Shown here: positions 32,815 to 41,500 of the stretch, piece by piece
Layout: each line of letters begins with the position of its first letter
Numbering within the stretch: position 1 is the first letter of the stretch
Assembly: GCA_039944855.1 (NCBI GenBank)
Contig: JBDUXZ010000035.1
Span: forward strand, 1-47,908
From: Rhodothermales bacterium
GTDB lineage: Bacteria; Bacteroidota; Rhodothermia; Rhodothermales; JANQRZ01
Direction of reading: 5' to 3'
DNA: 47,908 bases
The notes under the pieces: model-generated
What the model was told of the DNA's origin: nothing
What the model saw: the letters and a program-made list of their open reading frames with translations, nothing else
Database searches by the model: none
Translations under genes and position numbers: made by a program

Positions 32815-33867
32815 ATGCCGCGCCGCTTACTCACGTTCCTGCTCGCCCTCGGCTTCGTCGCACTCACGGTCGTCCTCGTGGCCGGATGCCTCCGCACGAC
32901 GGAACGGACCGGGGGGACCTCGGTCTCGGGCCCTGTGCCCAGCATAGAGCAGAGCGGGGAGCTCCCGCAGGCGGAGGGCCTCCGCATCGCCACCTTCAAC
33001 ACGGAGTTCCTGTTCGACGGGCTCGACAAGGAGGGGCAGGCTAGCTTCGCGTGGAAGGGCGATCCGGCCCTCGCCCGCGCGCACCGCGACTCCGTCGCCC
33101 GCGTGATCCGCGCGATCGACGCCGACGTGCTGATGCTTCAAGAAGTCGAGAACTTGGAGACGCTGGAGATGCTGATCAGCGAGTCTCTCGCCGACCTCGG
33201 CTACACGGCGTACCTCGTCAACGGGCAGGACAACTTCACCGGGCAGGACGTGGGGCTCCTCTCCCGCCTCCCCGTCGACGAGGTCGGCCGGACGAACGAG
33301 CGGGTCAAGGTCGGGACGACGGCGCAGCAGTACGGCGTCAGCAAGAACCTCTGGGCCCGGCTCGACCTCGGCGGCGTCCCGACGACGCTCATCGGCGTGC
33401 ACTTCCTCGCGCGGCCGGACGACGTCGAGCGGAAGCCGCGCCGCGAGGCGCAGGCCGAGGTCATCCGCCAACTCGTCGTCCAAGAGATGATGTCCGGCCG
33501 CGCCGTCGCTGTCCTCGGCGACTTCAACGACTTCGACGACGCCACGCCCGACCGCGCCGGCAGCTCGCCGATTACGAACGTGCTCGCGACCATCAAGGAC
33601 GCCGGGCCCGGCACTCAGGACGACCTCCGCAATGTCGCCGCCGAAGTCCCGCAGCGGGACCGCTACACCGCGTTCTGGGACCGGAACCGGAACGACACGA
33701 TCGACCCCGGCGAGTTCTCGTCGCTCGACCACATCCTCCTCTCCCCTCGCCTCTACGACGCGCTGCGCACCGTCACCTTCGCGCACATCCACGACCCGCG
33801 CTTCGTCTCCGACCACTTCCCCATCGTCGTCACGCTCGACCTCGCGGGCGGGCTTGGGACGCGCTGA
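32815..33867 (+). CDS. Endonuclease/exonuclease/phosphatase-family lipoprotein with an EF-hand-like loop
   Basis: 350 residues. The lipobox VLVAGC suggests attachment to a membrane outside the cytoplasm. The EEP fold shows IATFNTEFLF (metal-binding Asn), LMLQEVEN (metal Glu), LIGVHF, VLGDFND (catalytic Asp/Asn) and VSDHFPIV (catalytic His). Substrate could be nucleic acid, a phospholipid or an inositol phosphate; the family does not tell. Near residue 289 the sequence DRNRNDTIDPGE fits a 12-residue EF-hand calcium loop placed inside the catalytic domain. Stands alone between a terminator and the sigma-factor operon. Confidence 0.87.
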   Translation: MPRRLLTFLLALGFVALTVVLVAGCLRTTERTGGTSVSGPVPSIEQSGELPQAEGLRIATFNTEFLFDGLDKEGQASFAWKGDPALARAHRDSVARVIRAIDADVLMLQEVENLETLEMLISESLADLGYTAYLVNGQDNFTGQDVGLLSRLPVDEVGRTNERVKVGTTAQQYGVSKNLWARLDLGGVPTTLIGVHFLARPDDVERKPRREAQAEVIRQLVVQEMMSGRAVAVLGDFNDFDDATPDRAGSSPITNVLATIKDAGPGTQDDLRNVAAEVPQRDRYTAFWDRNRNDTIDPGEFSSLDHILLSPRLYDALRTVTFAHIHDPRFVSDHFPIVVTLDLAGGLGTR

Positions 33868-34042
33868 GCACGCACCCTAGCCTGCCGGTTCGACGCGCGC
33901 CGCTCTGAACGGCCGGGCAGGGAGCGACGCGCAGGCACGGCTCGGGACGATTTAGTGCCGCCGCCGTGGGGAGTGGGACCCATCGCGGCGCGGGATCATT
34001 TAACCCGTCCCATCTCTTCTCTCGCAGCCTGCCCCTCCCCCT

Positions 34043-34852
34043 ATGGCCAACCCTCCCAACACGACCTCCCAACCGGACGACCTCTGGGCCCGCGCGATTG
34101 ACGGGGACCGAGACGCGTTCGAAGAAGCCATCGCTCCGCACCACGACACGCTGATGGAGGCCGCGCGCCGCAAGGTCGCCGCGCGCATCGACGCGGGCGA
34201 GCTCCGCGAGGGCGCCCTCACCCCGGAGGAGCTCGTCGGCGAGACGATGATCCGCGCGTTCGACCACCGCGAGAACTTCGAGCCCGACCAGATGAGCTTC
34301 CGCGCGTGGCTCGTCGGCATCCAGTACCGGACGCTGAACCGGCTCATCCGCGACGAGCACAGCTACGACGACCAGAAGGCGCTCTCGCTCGACGCCGAGG
34401 TCCCGACGAACGACGACTACGACGCCGTCGAGGAGAGCTTCTACGAGTTCCGCCAGCCCTTCGACGTGACGACCTACGCCGAGATGATCCCGAGCCGGCA
34501 GCCGGGTGACGTCGAGATCGACCCGCGCAACCAGGCGCTCACGCAGCAGGAGCGGGACTACCTCGACGCCAGCGGGCTCCCCCCCGAGCACCGCCACCTC
34601 GTCGAGTTCCACGACGAGTTCGAGCTCTCGCTCTCCGAGGTCGCGCAGATCATGGAGTACTCGCTGCGCGACACGGCCGAGGCCCTCGGCGAAGCCCGCA
34701 TGCACGTCCGCCACTACATCGGCTCGACGGACGTGGACGACGTGGCCGAAGACGAGCCCATCGACAGCTACACCGGCGAGCCCATCCGCCAGAACCCGTC
34801 CTACCCCGACACCTCCACTGACTCCGACAACGACACCGCGACCCGAGCATGA
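34043..34852 (+). CDS. ECF-type RNA polymerase sigma factor
   Basis: 269 residues. Region 2 covers about 14-105 (LWARAIDGDRDAFEE, ELVGETMIRAFDHR, FRAWLVGIQYRTLNRLI, the last being the -10 recognition helix). A long acidic spacer (105-170) follows, then region 4 at about 175-225 (LPPEHRHLVEFHDEFELSLSEVAQIM) and a Ser/Asp/Thr-rich acidic tail. Region 4 is divergent: the second helix lacks the usual basic residues, so -35 recognition may be weak. No anti-sigma factor is adjacent; the following gene is an eRF1-like protein sharing an ATGA overlap. Confidence 0.8.
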   Translation: MANPPNTTSQPDDLWARAIDGDRDAFEEAIAPHHDTLMEAARRKVAARIDAGELREGALTPEELVGETMIRAFDHRENFEPDQMSFRAWLVGIQYRTLNRLIRDEHSYDDQKALSLDAEVPTNDDYDAVEESFYEFRQPFDVTTYAEMIPSRQPGDVEIDPRNQALTQQERDYLDASGLPPEHRHLVEFHDEFELSLSEVAQIMEYSLRDTAEALGEARMHVRHYIGSTDVDDVAEDEPIDSYTGEPIRQNPSYPDTSTDSDNDTATRA

Positions 34853-36039
34853 GCAACGCCCTGACCCCCGAACTCCGCGACTCCCTCATCGCTGAACTCG
34901 AAGAGCGCACGACCTCCCCCGGCTTCCACTACCTCGACGCCGCCCACCTCACCGAACTCGCCGCGATCGAGAGCGCGGAGGCCCCCGTGCTCTCCTTCTT
35001 TATGGAGCTCACGCCGGAGATGCGGGTGAACGACTCGTGGACGATCACGTTCAAAGACCTCGCCCGGCAGGCCCTCGCCCACTCCAATGGCCACTACGAT
35101 GATAAGACCGTGCAGCGGGAGCTCGACCGCGTCGAAGCGGCGTTGCGGCAGGGCATCCCACGCACGGGGCGCGGGCTCGTGTTCTACGCCTGCGAGGACA
35201 TCGGCCTCTTCCGGCAGTTCGGCGTCGCCATCACGCTCCCGAACACGGTGTACGTGGACCGGCGGCCCTACGTCCGCCCCCTCGTCCGCGTCCGCGACGA
35301 GCACGACCGCTTCGGCATCGCCCTCCTGAGCCAGAAGCAGACCCGGTTCTTCTTCAGCCAGATCGGCCTCGTCGAAGAGGTGTTCGAGCTCGAGGGCCGT
35401 GAGATCCTCACCTCCGACTACCAGAGCAAGGACCAGCGGCAGGACAAGCAGACGGAGTATCGGAAGGAGCAGGCCAAGCGCGCCGCCCACGCCTTCGAAC
35501 TCCTCGCGCAGAAGCTCGACATCCGCCACCTCATCTACGCCTGCCCGACCGACATGGAGGCCCCGTTCCTCGACAGCCTCGACCAGCGTACGCGGACGCG
35601 GATCGCGGCCAGCTTCCAGTGCGACATCAACGCCACCTCGGCGGAGATCGCAGAGAAGGCCGAGCCGATCCAGCGCGAGGTGGAGGAGCGTGAAGAGCTC
35701 GAAACCCTCGACAAGGTGCAGTCCCTCCTCACGACCCGCGCCGTCGCCGGGCTCGACGACACGCTGGACATGCTGAACCAGCAGCGCGTGATGACCCTCC
35801 TCCTCGACGACGAGCACCAGATCCCGGGCGGGCTCGACCGCGAGACGGGCATGCTCACGACGCAGACCGAGGGCACGCTCGACGCGACGGGCAACGAGGT
35901 CTTCCCCGAGAGCGACCTCTTTGAGATCATGCTGGAGCGCGCGCTCGAACAGGGCGCCTCGCTCGAGCTCATCCGCAGCGAGGCGGCCCGCGCCCGGATG
36001 CAGGACCTCGGGCCCGCCGCGGCCCTGCTGCGCTTCTAG
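34849..36039 (+). CDS. eRF1-like (baeRF family) protein
   Basis: 396 residues, soluble. The opening (APVLSFFMELTPE), the central RGLVFYACEDIGLFRQFGVAITLPNTVYVDRRPYVRPL and the C-terminal eL30-like part (about 280-396, ending ESDLFEIMLERALEQGASLELI) correspond to the order of domains in bacterial archaeo-eukaryotic release-factor homologues. These are predicted ribosome-associated proteins with no GGQ motif identified here. The ATG overlaps the stop of the sigma-factor gene (ATGA), so it is translationally coupled. The gene could assist stalled ribosomes or regulate translation; that is inference from the family. Confidence 0.6.
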   Translation: MSNALTPELRDSLIAELEERTTSPGFHYLDAAHLTELAAIESAEAPVLSFFMELTPEMRVNDSWTITFKDLARQALAHSNGHYDDKTVQRELDRVEAALRQGIPRTGRGLVFYACEDIGLFRQFGVAITLPNTVYVDRRPYVRPLVRVRDEHDRFGIALLSQKQTRFFFSQIGLVEEVFELEGREILTSDYQSKDQRQDKQTEYRKEQAKRAAHAFELLAQKLDIRHLIYACPTDMEAPFLDSLDQRTRTRIAASFQCDINATSAEIAEKAEPIQREVEEREELETLDKVQSLLTTRAVAGLDDTLDMLNQQRVMTLLLDDEHQIPGGLDRETGMLTTQTEGTLDATGNEVFPESDLFEIMLERALEQGASLELIRSEAARARMQDLGPAAALLRF

Positions 36040-36063
36040 CGCTGGCTCACGCCCTACGGTTTC

Positions 36064-36098
36064 AGAGCGGGACGACCGACTGCCGGTCGTCCCGCTCT
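36064..36098 (+). terminator. Strong hairpin terminator after the baeRF gene
   Basis: Perfect 15-bp stem (AGAGCGGGACGACCG / CGGTCGTCCCGCTCT) with a 5-base loop, starting 25 bases after the stop codon and followed by GTCTGTCTT. Shares the GGACGACC/GGTCGTCC core with hairpins at 2937 and 42038. Confidence 0.75.
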
Positions 36099-36213
36099 GT
36101 CTGTCTTGGGCCGGGTGCGCAGCGGGGTGATCTTACCCGACGATGGAGAAAAGGCGCCTTCTCCACCCCAAAAAGGCCGATGTCGGATTGAGAATCGGGG
36201 TTGTTTCACAATG

Positions 36214-36260
36214 ATCGGCGCTCCTCGGGCGATTACAAACATCGCTCGCAAAGCGCCGAT
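36214..36260 (+). other. Two-helix stem-loop upstream of the subtilase gene
   Basis: Outer perfect 9-bp helix (ATCGGCGCT / AGCGCCGAT), a symmetric 3x3 internal loop, then an inner 8-bp helix (CGGGCGAT / ATCGCTCG, one G-T pair) closed by a 7-base loop TACAAAC. It lies 90 bases before the start codon. Could be an RNA element in the leader, a protein-binding site or a remnant of a mobile palindrome. No known riboswitch was recognised. Confidence 0.45.
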
Positions 36261-36350
36261 ATCGTTCCAGAGTGAGACGGCAACCCCCCGGCTCTATCTA
36301 CGGGCTGCATTGTTGCTGCAGCAGGGCGTGACACCAACTACTACGCCCCG

Positions 36351-38453
36351 ATGCCCAGCTTCTCTCTCTCCACTCCTACTCGGCACCTCGCCGTCCTCCT
36401 CCTCGCGACGGTACTCCTCGCCGCCTGCGACCTCGCGGACCCCGTCCTCGATGACGCCCGTCCGCCCAGCGCGGAACCCCTCGCCGCTGCCAGTGCCCCC
36501 CAAGGCGCCAGCAAGCTCCGCCACAGCCACCTCCTCGACCGGGCCAAGCGCACCGGCGAGGCCGCACGCGGCGGCGAGGCCGAGGGCTACATCGGCCTCA
36601 TCGTCGGGCTCGACCCGTACCGGATCATCGAGCGCTACGGCGAGATCGACCCGTACCGGATCATCGAGCGCTACCAGGACATGGATCCGTACCGGATCAT
36701 CGAGCGCTACCAGTATTCCGACGTGTTCGCCGGGTTCGCCATCTGGGTGGACGAGGACGAGGCCGACGCCCTCCTCAATGACATGGCCGCCGACGACGAG
36801 ATCGCGTGGGTGGAGCCCGACATCAAGATCCTCGCGACGCCGCTCGGCAATATGACGTACTCCGAAGGCGGCGCGGAGATGACGCCGTGGGGCGTCGCCC
36901 GCATCGGCGGCGGCGGCCTCGACGGCTCGGGGGTCGACCTCTTCGTGATCGATACGGGCATCGACAGCGGGGACGTCACGACGGGGCCTGGGTTCGACTT
37001 CGTCCATGAAGCCAACGCCTCGGGGCAGGATCTCGACGGGCACGGCACCCACATCGCGGGCACCGCCGCCGCCCTCGTGAACGGGCAGGGCTCCGTGGGC
37101 ATCGCCCCAGGCACCACCATCCACGACCTCCGCGTGCTCACCGGGCACGAAGTCGACGACAACGAGAGCCCCGTCGACCTCTCCCGTGCCATCGCGGCCG
37201 TCGAGCACGTCACGGCCTACAAGCTCGCGAACCCGAACCGGCCCGTCGTGGTGAACTTCAGCCTCGGGGCCGAGATCGGCACGACGGCGTACAACGCCCT
37301 CGACGAAGCCATCGTGGCCTCGACGGCCGTGGGTGTGGTCTACGTCGTCGCCGCGGGCAACGATGGCATCGACGCCTCGACGGTGACGCCGGCCCACGTG
37401 GCTGAGGCCATCACGGTCGGCGCCTACGGGCAGGACGATCGGTTCGCCTCGTTCTCGAACTACGGCGCTCGCCTCGACATCCTCGCCCCCGGCGTGGACA
37501 TCGTGTCGACGGCGCCGTCGTCGACGGGCCTCGCGGTCATGTCCGGCACGTCGATGGCGGCGGCCCACGTCTCCGGTGCCGCAGCGGCGTTCCTCGCGGC
37601 CAACCCCACAGCCACCCCCGACCGCGTGGCGCAGTCGATCGTCGGGACCGCACAGCCCGGGATCGCTGGGGTCCCCGCCGGCACGGCGTCGGCATCGGTG
37701 TACGCCGGGCCCCGCGGGCTCATGAGCGCGAGCGTCCCCCCGTTCTTCCAGTACGCCCTCACGGCCGGCGACGACGTGAAAGTCCTCTCTGGGAACCTCT
37801 CGGTCCGCGTGGGTGGCTCGGGCGCTCCCAACGCGAGCGTGTTCGCGAACGACCGGCTCCACCTCCCGCTCCGAGGGTCGGAGTTCGAGGGCTTCGGCTA
37901 TTACGGAACGAGCGCCGATCGGCCCTACTCGTTCCGCCCGGCCTACAACCCGAGCGGCCTCCCGACGACGATGGCACAGCCGCCCATCGACGTGCCGGCT
38001 TTCCGCGCCCAGGACTACGCCCACCTCGCGACGGCCTCGACGGGGACGTACCACCTCGCAGGTCGGCTCCAGATGGGCACGGCGGAGCAGCCTTCGATCC
38101 TGTACGTCAACGGCGACCTCGTCGTAAGCGGCCCCGCGCACTTCACGGGCTACGGCATCGTGCTCGTTACCGGGAACGTCTACGTGAATAGCCGCATCAC
38201 CTCGCCCACCGACGGGAGCACCCGCCTCGGCATCTACGCCAACGGAGACATCACCGTCACCGCTGCCAGCTCGAACGTAGCCGCGCAGGTGTTCAGCGCG
38301 GGCGACATCATCCTCCGCGCCCCGACCACGATCTACGGGAGCGTGACCGCCGGCGACGACGTGCAGGTGGAGACGGCCGGGGCCGTCGTGCACTACCGCA
38401 CGGCTTCCCCTGCCCTCACCGAACCGTTCTGGCCGATGGCGGGCCAGCACTAA
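36351..38453 (+). CDS. Subtilisin-like lipoprotein protease with a repeat inserted in its propeptide
   Basis: 700 residues. Lipobox VLLAAC (Cys26). An I9-type propeptide (about 78-165: YIGLIVGL ... VFAGFAIWVDEDEADALL ... IAWVEPDI) is interrupted by three exact copies of DPYRIIERY with a 12-residue period (88-122). The S8 catalytic domain follows: Asp201 in VIDTGID, His231 in DGHGTHIAGT, oxyanion Asn in AAGND and Ser401 in SGTSMAA. The C-terminal part (about 460-700) is beta-rich, with a LYVNGDLVVSG ... GIYANGDITV ... VFSAGDIIL ladder suggesting a beta-helix/bactofilin-like fold. Likely a cell-surface protease that frees itself by cutting the propeptide. The first gene after a terminator, so it is its own transcript. 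Confidence 0.9.
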   Translation: MPSFSLSTPTRHLAVLLLATVLLAACDLADPVLDDARPPSAEPLAAASAPQGASKLRHSHLLDRAKRTGEAARGGEAEGYIGLIVGLDPYRIIERYGEIDPYRIIERYQDMDPYRIIERYQYSDVFAGFAIWVDEDEADALLNDMAADDEIAWVEPDIKILATPLGNMTYSEGGAEMTPWGVARIGGGGLDGSGVDLFVIDTGIDSGDVTTGPGFDFVHEANASGQDLDGHGTHIAGTAAALVNGQGSVGIAPGTTIHDLRVLTGHEVDDNESPVDLSRAIAAVEHVTAYKLANPNRPVVVNFSLGAEIGTTAYNALDEAIVASTAVGVVYVVAAGNDGIDASTVTPAHVAEAITVGAYGQDDRFASFSNYGARLDILAPGVDIVSTAPSSTGLAVMSGTSMAAAHVSGAAAAFLAANPTATPDRVAQSIVGTAQPGIAGVPAGTASASVYAGPRGLMSASVPPFFQYALTAGDDVKVLSGNLSVRVGGSGAPNASVFANDRLHLPLRGSEFEGFGYYGTSADRPYSFRPAYNPSGLPTTMAQPPIDVPAFRAQDYAHLATASTGTYHLAGRLQMGTAEQPSILYVNGDLVVSGPAHFTGYGIVLVTGNVYVNSRITSPTDGSTRLGIYANGDITVTAASSNVAAQVFSAGDIILRAPTTIYGSVTAGDDVQVETAGAVVHYRTASPALTEPFWPMAGQH
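36612..36719 (+). repeat. Three tandem 36-bp repeats in the protease propeptide
   Basis: Three units of 36 bases start at 36612, 36648 and 36684. The 27 bases encoding DPYRIIERY are identical in all three except for a GAC-to-GAT change in the last; the 9-base spacers (GEI, QDM, QYS) differ. In-frame expansion by slippage or unequal exchange is the likely origin. Confidence 0.95.
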
Positions 38454-38524
38454 TCGGCGAATCCCGGAAATGAGTTAAGACATCCGGTTCGCATTCCGAT
38501 AGCAAGGGAAGGGGCTGTGCGCAC

Positions 38525-41500
38525 ATGCGGTCCCTTCCCTCACCTTCCCCCATGTTCGTGTCGGTTCTGGATCGCATCCCTCGTACGGTGAACTCGCTCC
38601 GGCACCTGTCCTGGCTCGTCGCCGGGGTCGTCGTCGTAGCGTGGGGGGCCTCCGTACAGGTCCATGCGCAGGACCAACCGACCCTCGATCCCGGGCGGGC
38701 CCTCTCGCAGTACGTGCTGGACGTCTGGACGACCGACGACGGGCTCCCGCAGAATACCATCGTTTCTCTGGCCCAGACACAGGACGGCTACCTCTGGCTG
38801 GGCACGCAGGAAGGGCTCGTCCGCTTCGACGGGCTGCACTTCACGACCTACACGCAGGAGCTCCCGAACCCCTTCGTCTCCGCGCTCCACGAGGATGCCA
38901 CCGGGGTCCTCTGGGTCGGGACCTACGGCGGGGGGCTGGCTCGGTACGAAAATGGGCGCTTCACCTCGCAGACCATCGACGGCGTGCCGGACGGCCACAT
39001 CAGCGCCATCGCGTCGGCCGCCGACGGGAGCCTCTGGGTCGGGGCGTTCGGAGGCGGGCTCGTCCGGGTCTCCGGCGAACAGACCAGGACGTTTGCAACG
39101 GCCGAAGGCGCGCCGACGAGCGGCATCACGGCGCTCGCTACGGACGCAACGGGAGCGGTCTGGATCGGCACGTTGACCGAAGGTCTCGTCCGCTTCGCCG
39201 ACGGGCGCTTCACGCGCTCCACCGCCGCCGATGGCCTGAGCGCCGACGAGGTCCGCTCGCTCCACGTCGCGGAGGACGGGAGCCTCTGGGTTGCGACCGA
39301 GAACGGGATCGACCACATCGTGCGCGGCCAGATCGTCGCTACCCCGGCCGCCGTGCTGGCCGACGACGCACCACGCACCATCCTCAGTGACACGGAGGGC
39401 ACCCTCTGGGTCGGGACACAGCAACAGGGCCTGGTCCGGCTCCACGACGGTCGAGCCGAACGGCTGACGGCAGCGGAGGGCCTCCCCCACGACGCCATCT
39501 CTCTCCTCTACGAGGACCTCGAGGGCAGCCTGTGGATCGGCACCGACGGCGGGCTGGCGCGGCTGCACGGCGGCCGGGTAGTCACCTACTCGACGCCGGA
39601 AGGCTTGGCTCATCCCGTCGTGCTCTCCGTCTACGAGGACGCTCAGGGCGCTGTCTGGATGGGGACGGAAGGCGGCGGCCTCGCGCGGCTCGATGGCAAC
39701 CGCATCACGATGCTCACGACGGCCGACGGGCTGCCTAGCGACGTCGTCCTTGCCGTACGAGGGACACAGGATGGGAGCCTCTGGATCGGAACACATGGCG
39801 GCGGTCTCGCCCGGCTCAAGAACGACCGGATCTCCACATTCACCGTAGCCGACGGCCTGCCCTCGGCCTCTGTCTTCGCGCTCTACGAAGACCGCGCAGG
39901 CACGCTGTGGTTCGGGACCTCGAACGGGCTCGGCCGCTATCGCGACGGCCGTTTTACGACGCTCACGACCGCCGACGGGCTCTCGAACGACCTCATCACC
40001 GTGATGACGGAGGACGCACGGGGCCGGCTCTGGGCGGGTACCTATGAGGGCGGTCTCAACGTGTTAGAAGGCGACGTGGTCGTAGCCCACATTTCCACTG
40101 AGGACGGTCTCCCGAGCAACCTCATCCTCTCGCTCCACGCCGGATCGGACGGCGTACTCTGGTCCGGCACCCAGAACGGGCTCAGCCGGATCGTAGACGC
40201 CGGCGAGGGCTTCGCGGTCCACACCTTCACCGCGACCCAAGGGCTCCAGAGCAGCACCGTACTCCAGTTGCTGGAGGACACTCGCGGCTGGCTCTGGATG
40301 AGCTCCAACCGGGGGCTCTCGCGCGTCCACACCAGTGACTTCGAAGCCGTCGCCGGGGGCGAGCGAAACCAGGTGACGCCGACGCTCTACGGCCGCTCCG
40401 ACGGGCTCCGCAGTGAGGAGTTCAACGGCGGTGTACAGCCCGCCGGCTGGCAAGGGCACGACGGAGCCCTCTGGTTCCCCACCACGGATGGCGTCGTCGC
40501 CATCTACCCCGAGCACGTACCGGACTATCCGCTGGCGTCTGCCCGCATCGAGGGGCTGCTCGCCAACGGCGCCGCTGTCGACCTCGGCAGCGCGGACCAT
40601 CTGGCTCCGGATCGGCGGCGGCTCACCTTCCGGTACGCCGCCCCGAGCTTCTTGGCCCCGGAGCGCATCCGCTATCGGTACCAACTCGAGGGAGTCGACG
40701 AGCAGTGGATCGGGGCCGGGGCACGCCGCGAGGCGTTCTATACGAACCTCGCGCCGGGGGACTACACGTTCCTCGTCCAAGCCCTCAACGCCGACGGCAC
40801 CCCCGGCCCGATCGCCTCACTCCCGCTCCGCATCGAGCCGTACTTCTACGAAACGGGGTGGTTCAGAGCGTTGTGCGTGCTGACCGTGCTCCTCTTGCTG
40901 CGCCTGATCTACGGGGCGCGGATCCGCTTCCTCAAGACGCGCCAGCGCGAGTTGGAAGTCCTCGTCGAAACGCGCACCGACGAGCTCCGCCGGACAAACG
41001 AGCAACTCGCTGCAACGAGCGAGATGAAGACGCAGCTCATGCACGTCGTCGCCCACGACCTCAAGAACCCGCTCAATGGCGTCCACGGACTCGCCCAGGT
41101 GTTGCGGGACGAGCTCCCGCCGGACCTCCCACTGCAAGAGTTCGTCCACCTCATCGAGAAGGCCGCTGAGGAGATGCTAGTGATGGTCATCCGCTTCCTC
41201 GACGTGGAAGCTCTCGACAGCCAGGGGAACGTCCTGCTCGCTATCGAACGCATCGACATGTGCTACCTCGCACATGAAGCCGTAGAGCGGTTCCAGGGAC
41301 AAGCCCAGCGTAAAGATCAGGTGCTCACCTTCGCGCCTCCGTCCCCAGCCGATTATATCATCGAAGGCGACCCGGCGTGGCTCAAGGAGGTGTTCGACAA
41401 CCTCGTAAGCAACGCCGTGAAGTACACGCCGCTCGGGAAACGCATTCACGTTCGCGTCGCCCACCGGGAGGAAGACGGCCGCCGCTACGTCCGTTTCGAG

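Larger units (their letters stand above)
36040..36350 (+). promoter_or_regulatory. Intergenic region before the subtilase gene
   Basis: No gene. Apart from the terminator at 36064 it contains a 7-bp hairpin (TGGAGAA / TTCTCCA, 36144-36165) and a larger two-helix structure at 36214-36260, described separately. The promoter of the subtilase gene should be here; no clear TAnnTTTG was seen. Confidence 0.5.

Noticed and set aside
36612-36719. CRISPR array
   Set aside because: Three short in-frame repeats inside a protease gene with 9-base spacers; no cas genes.
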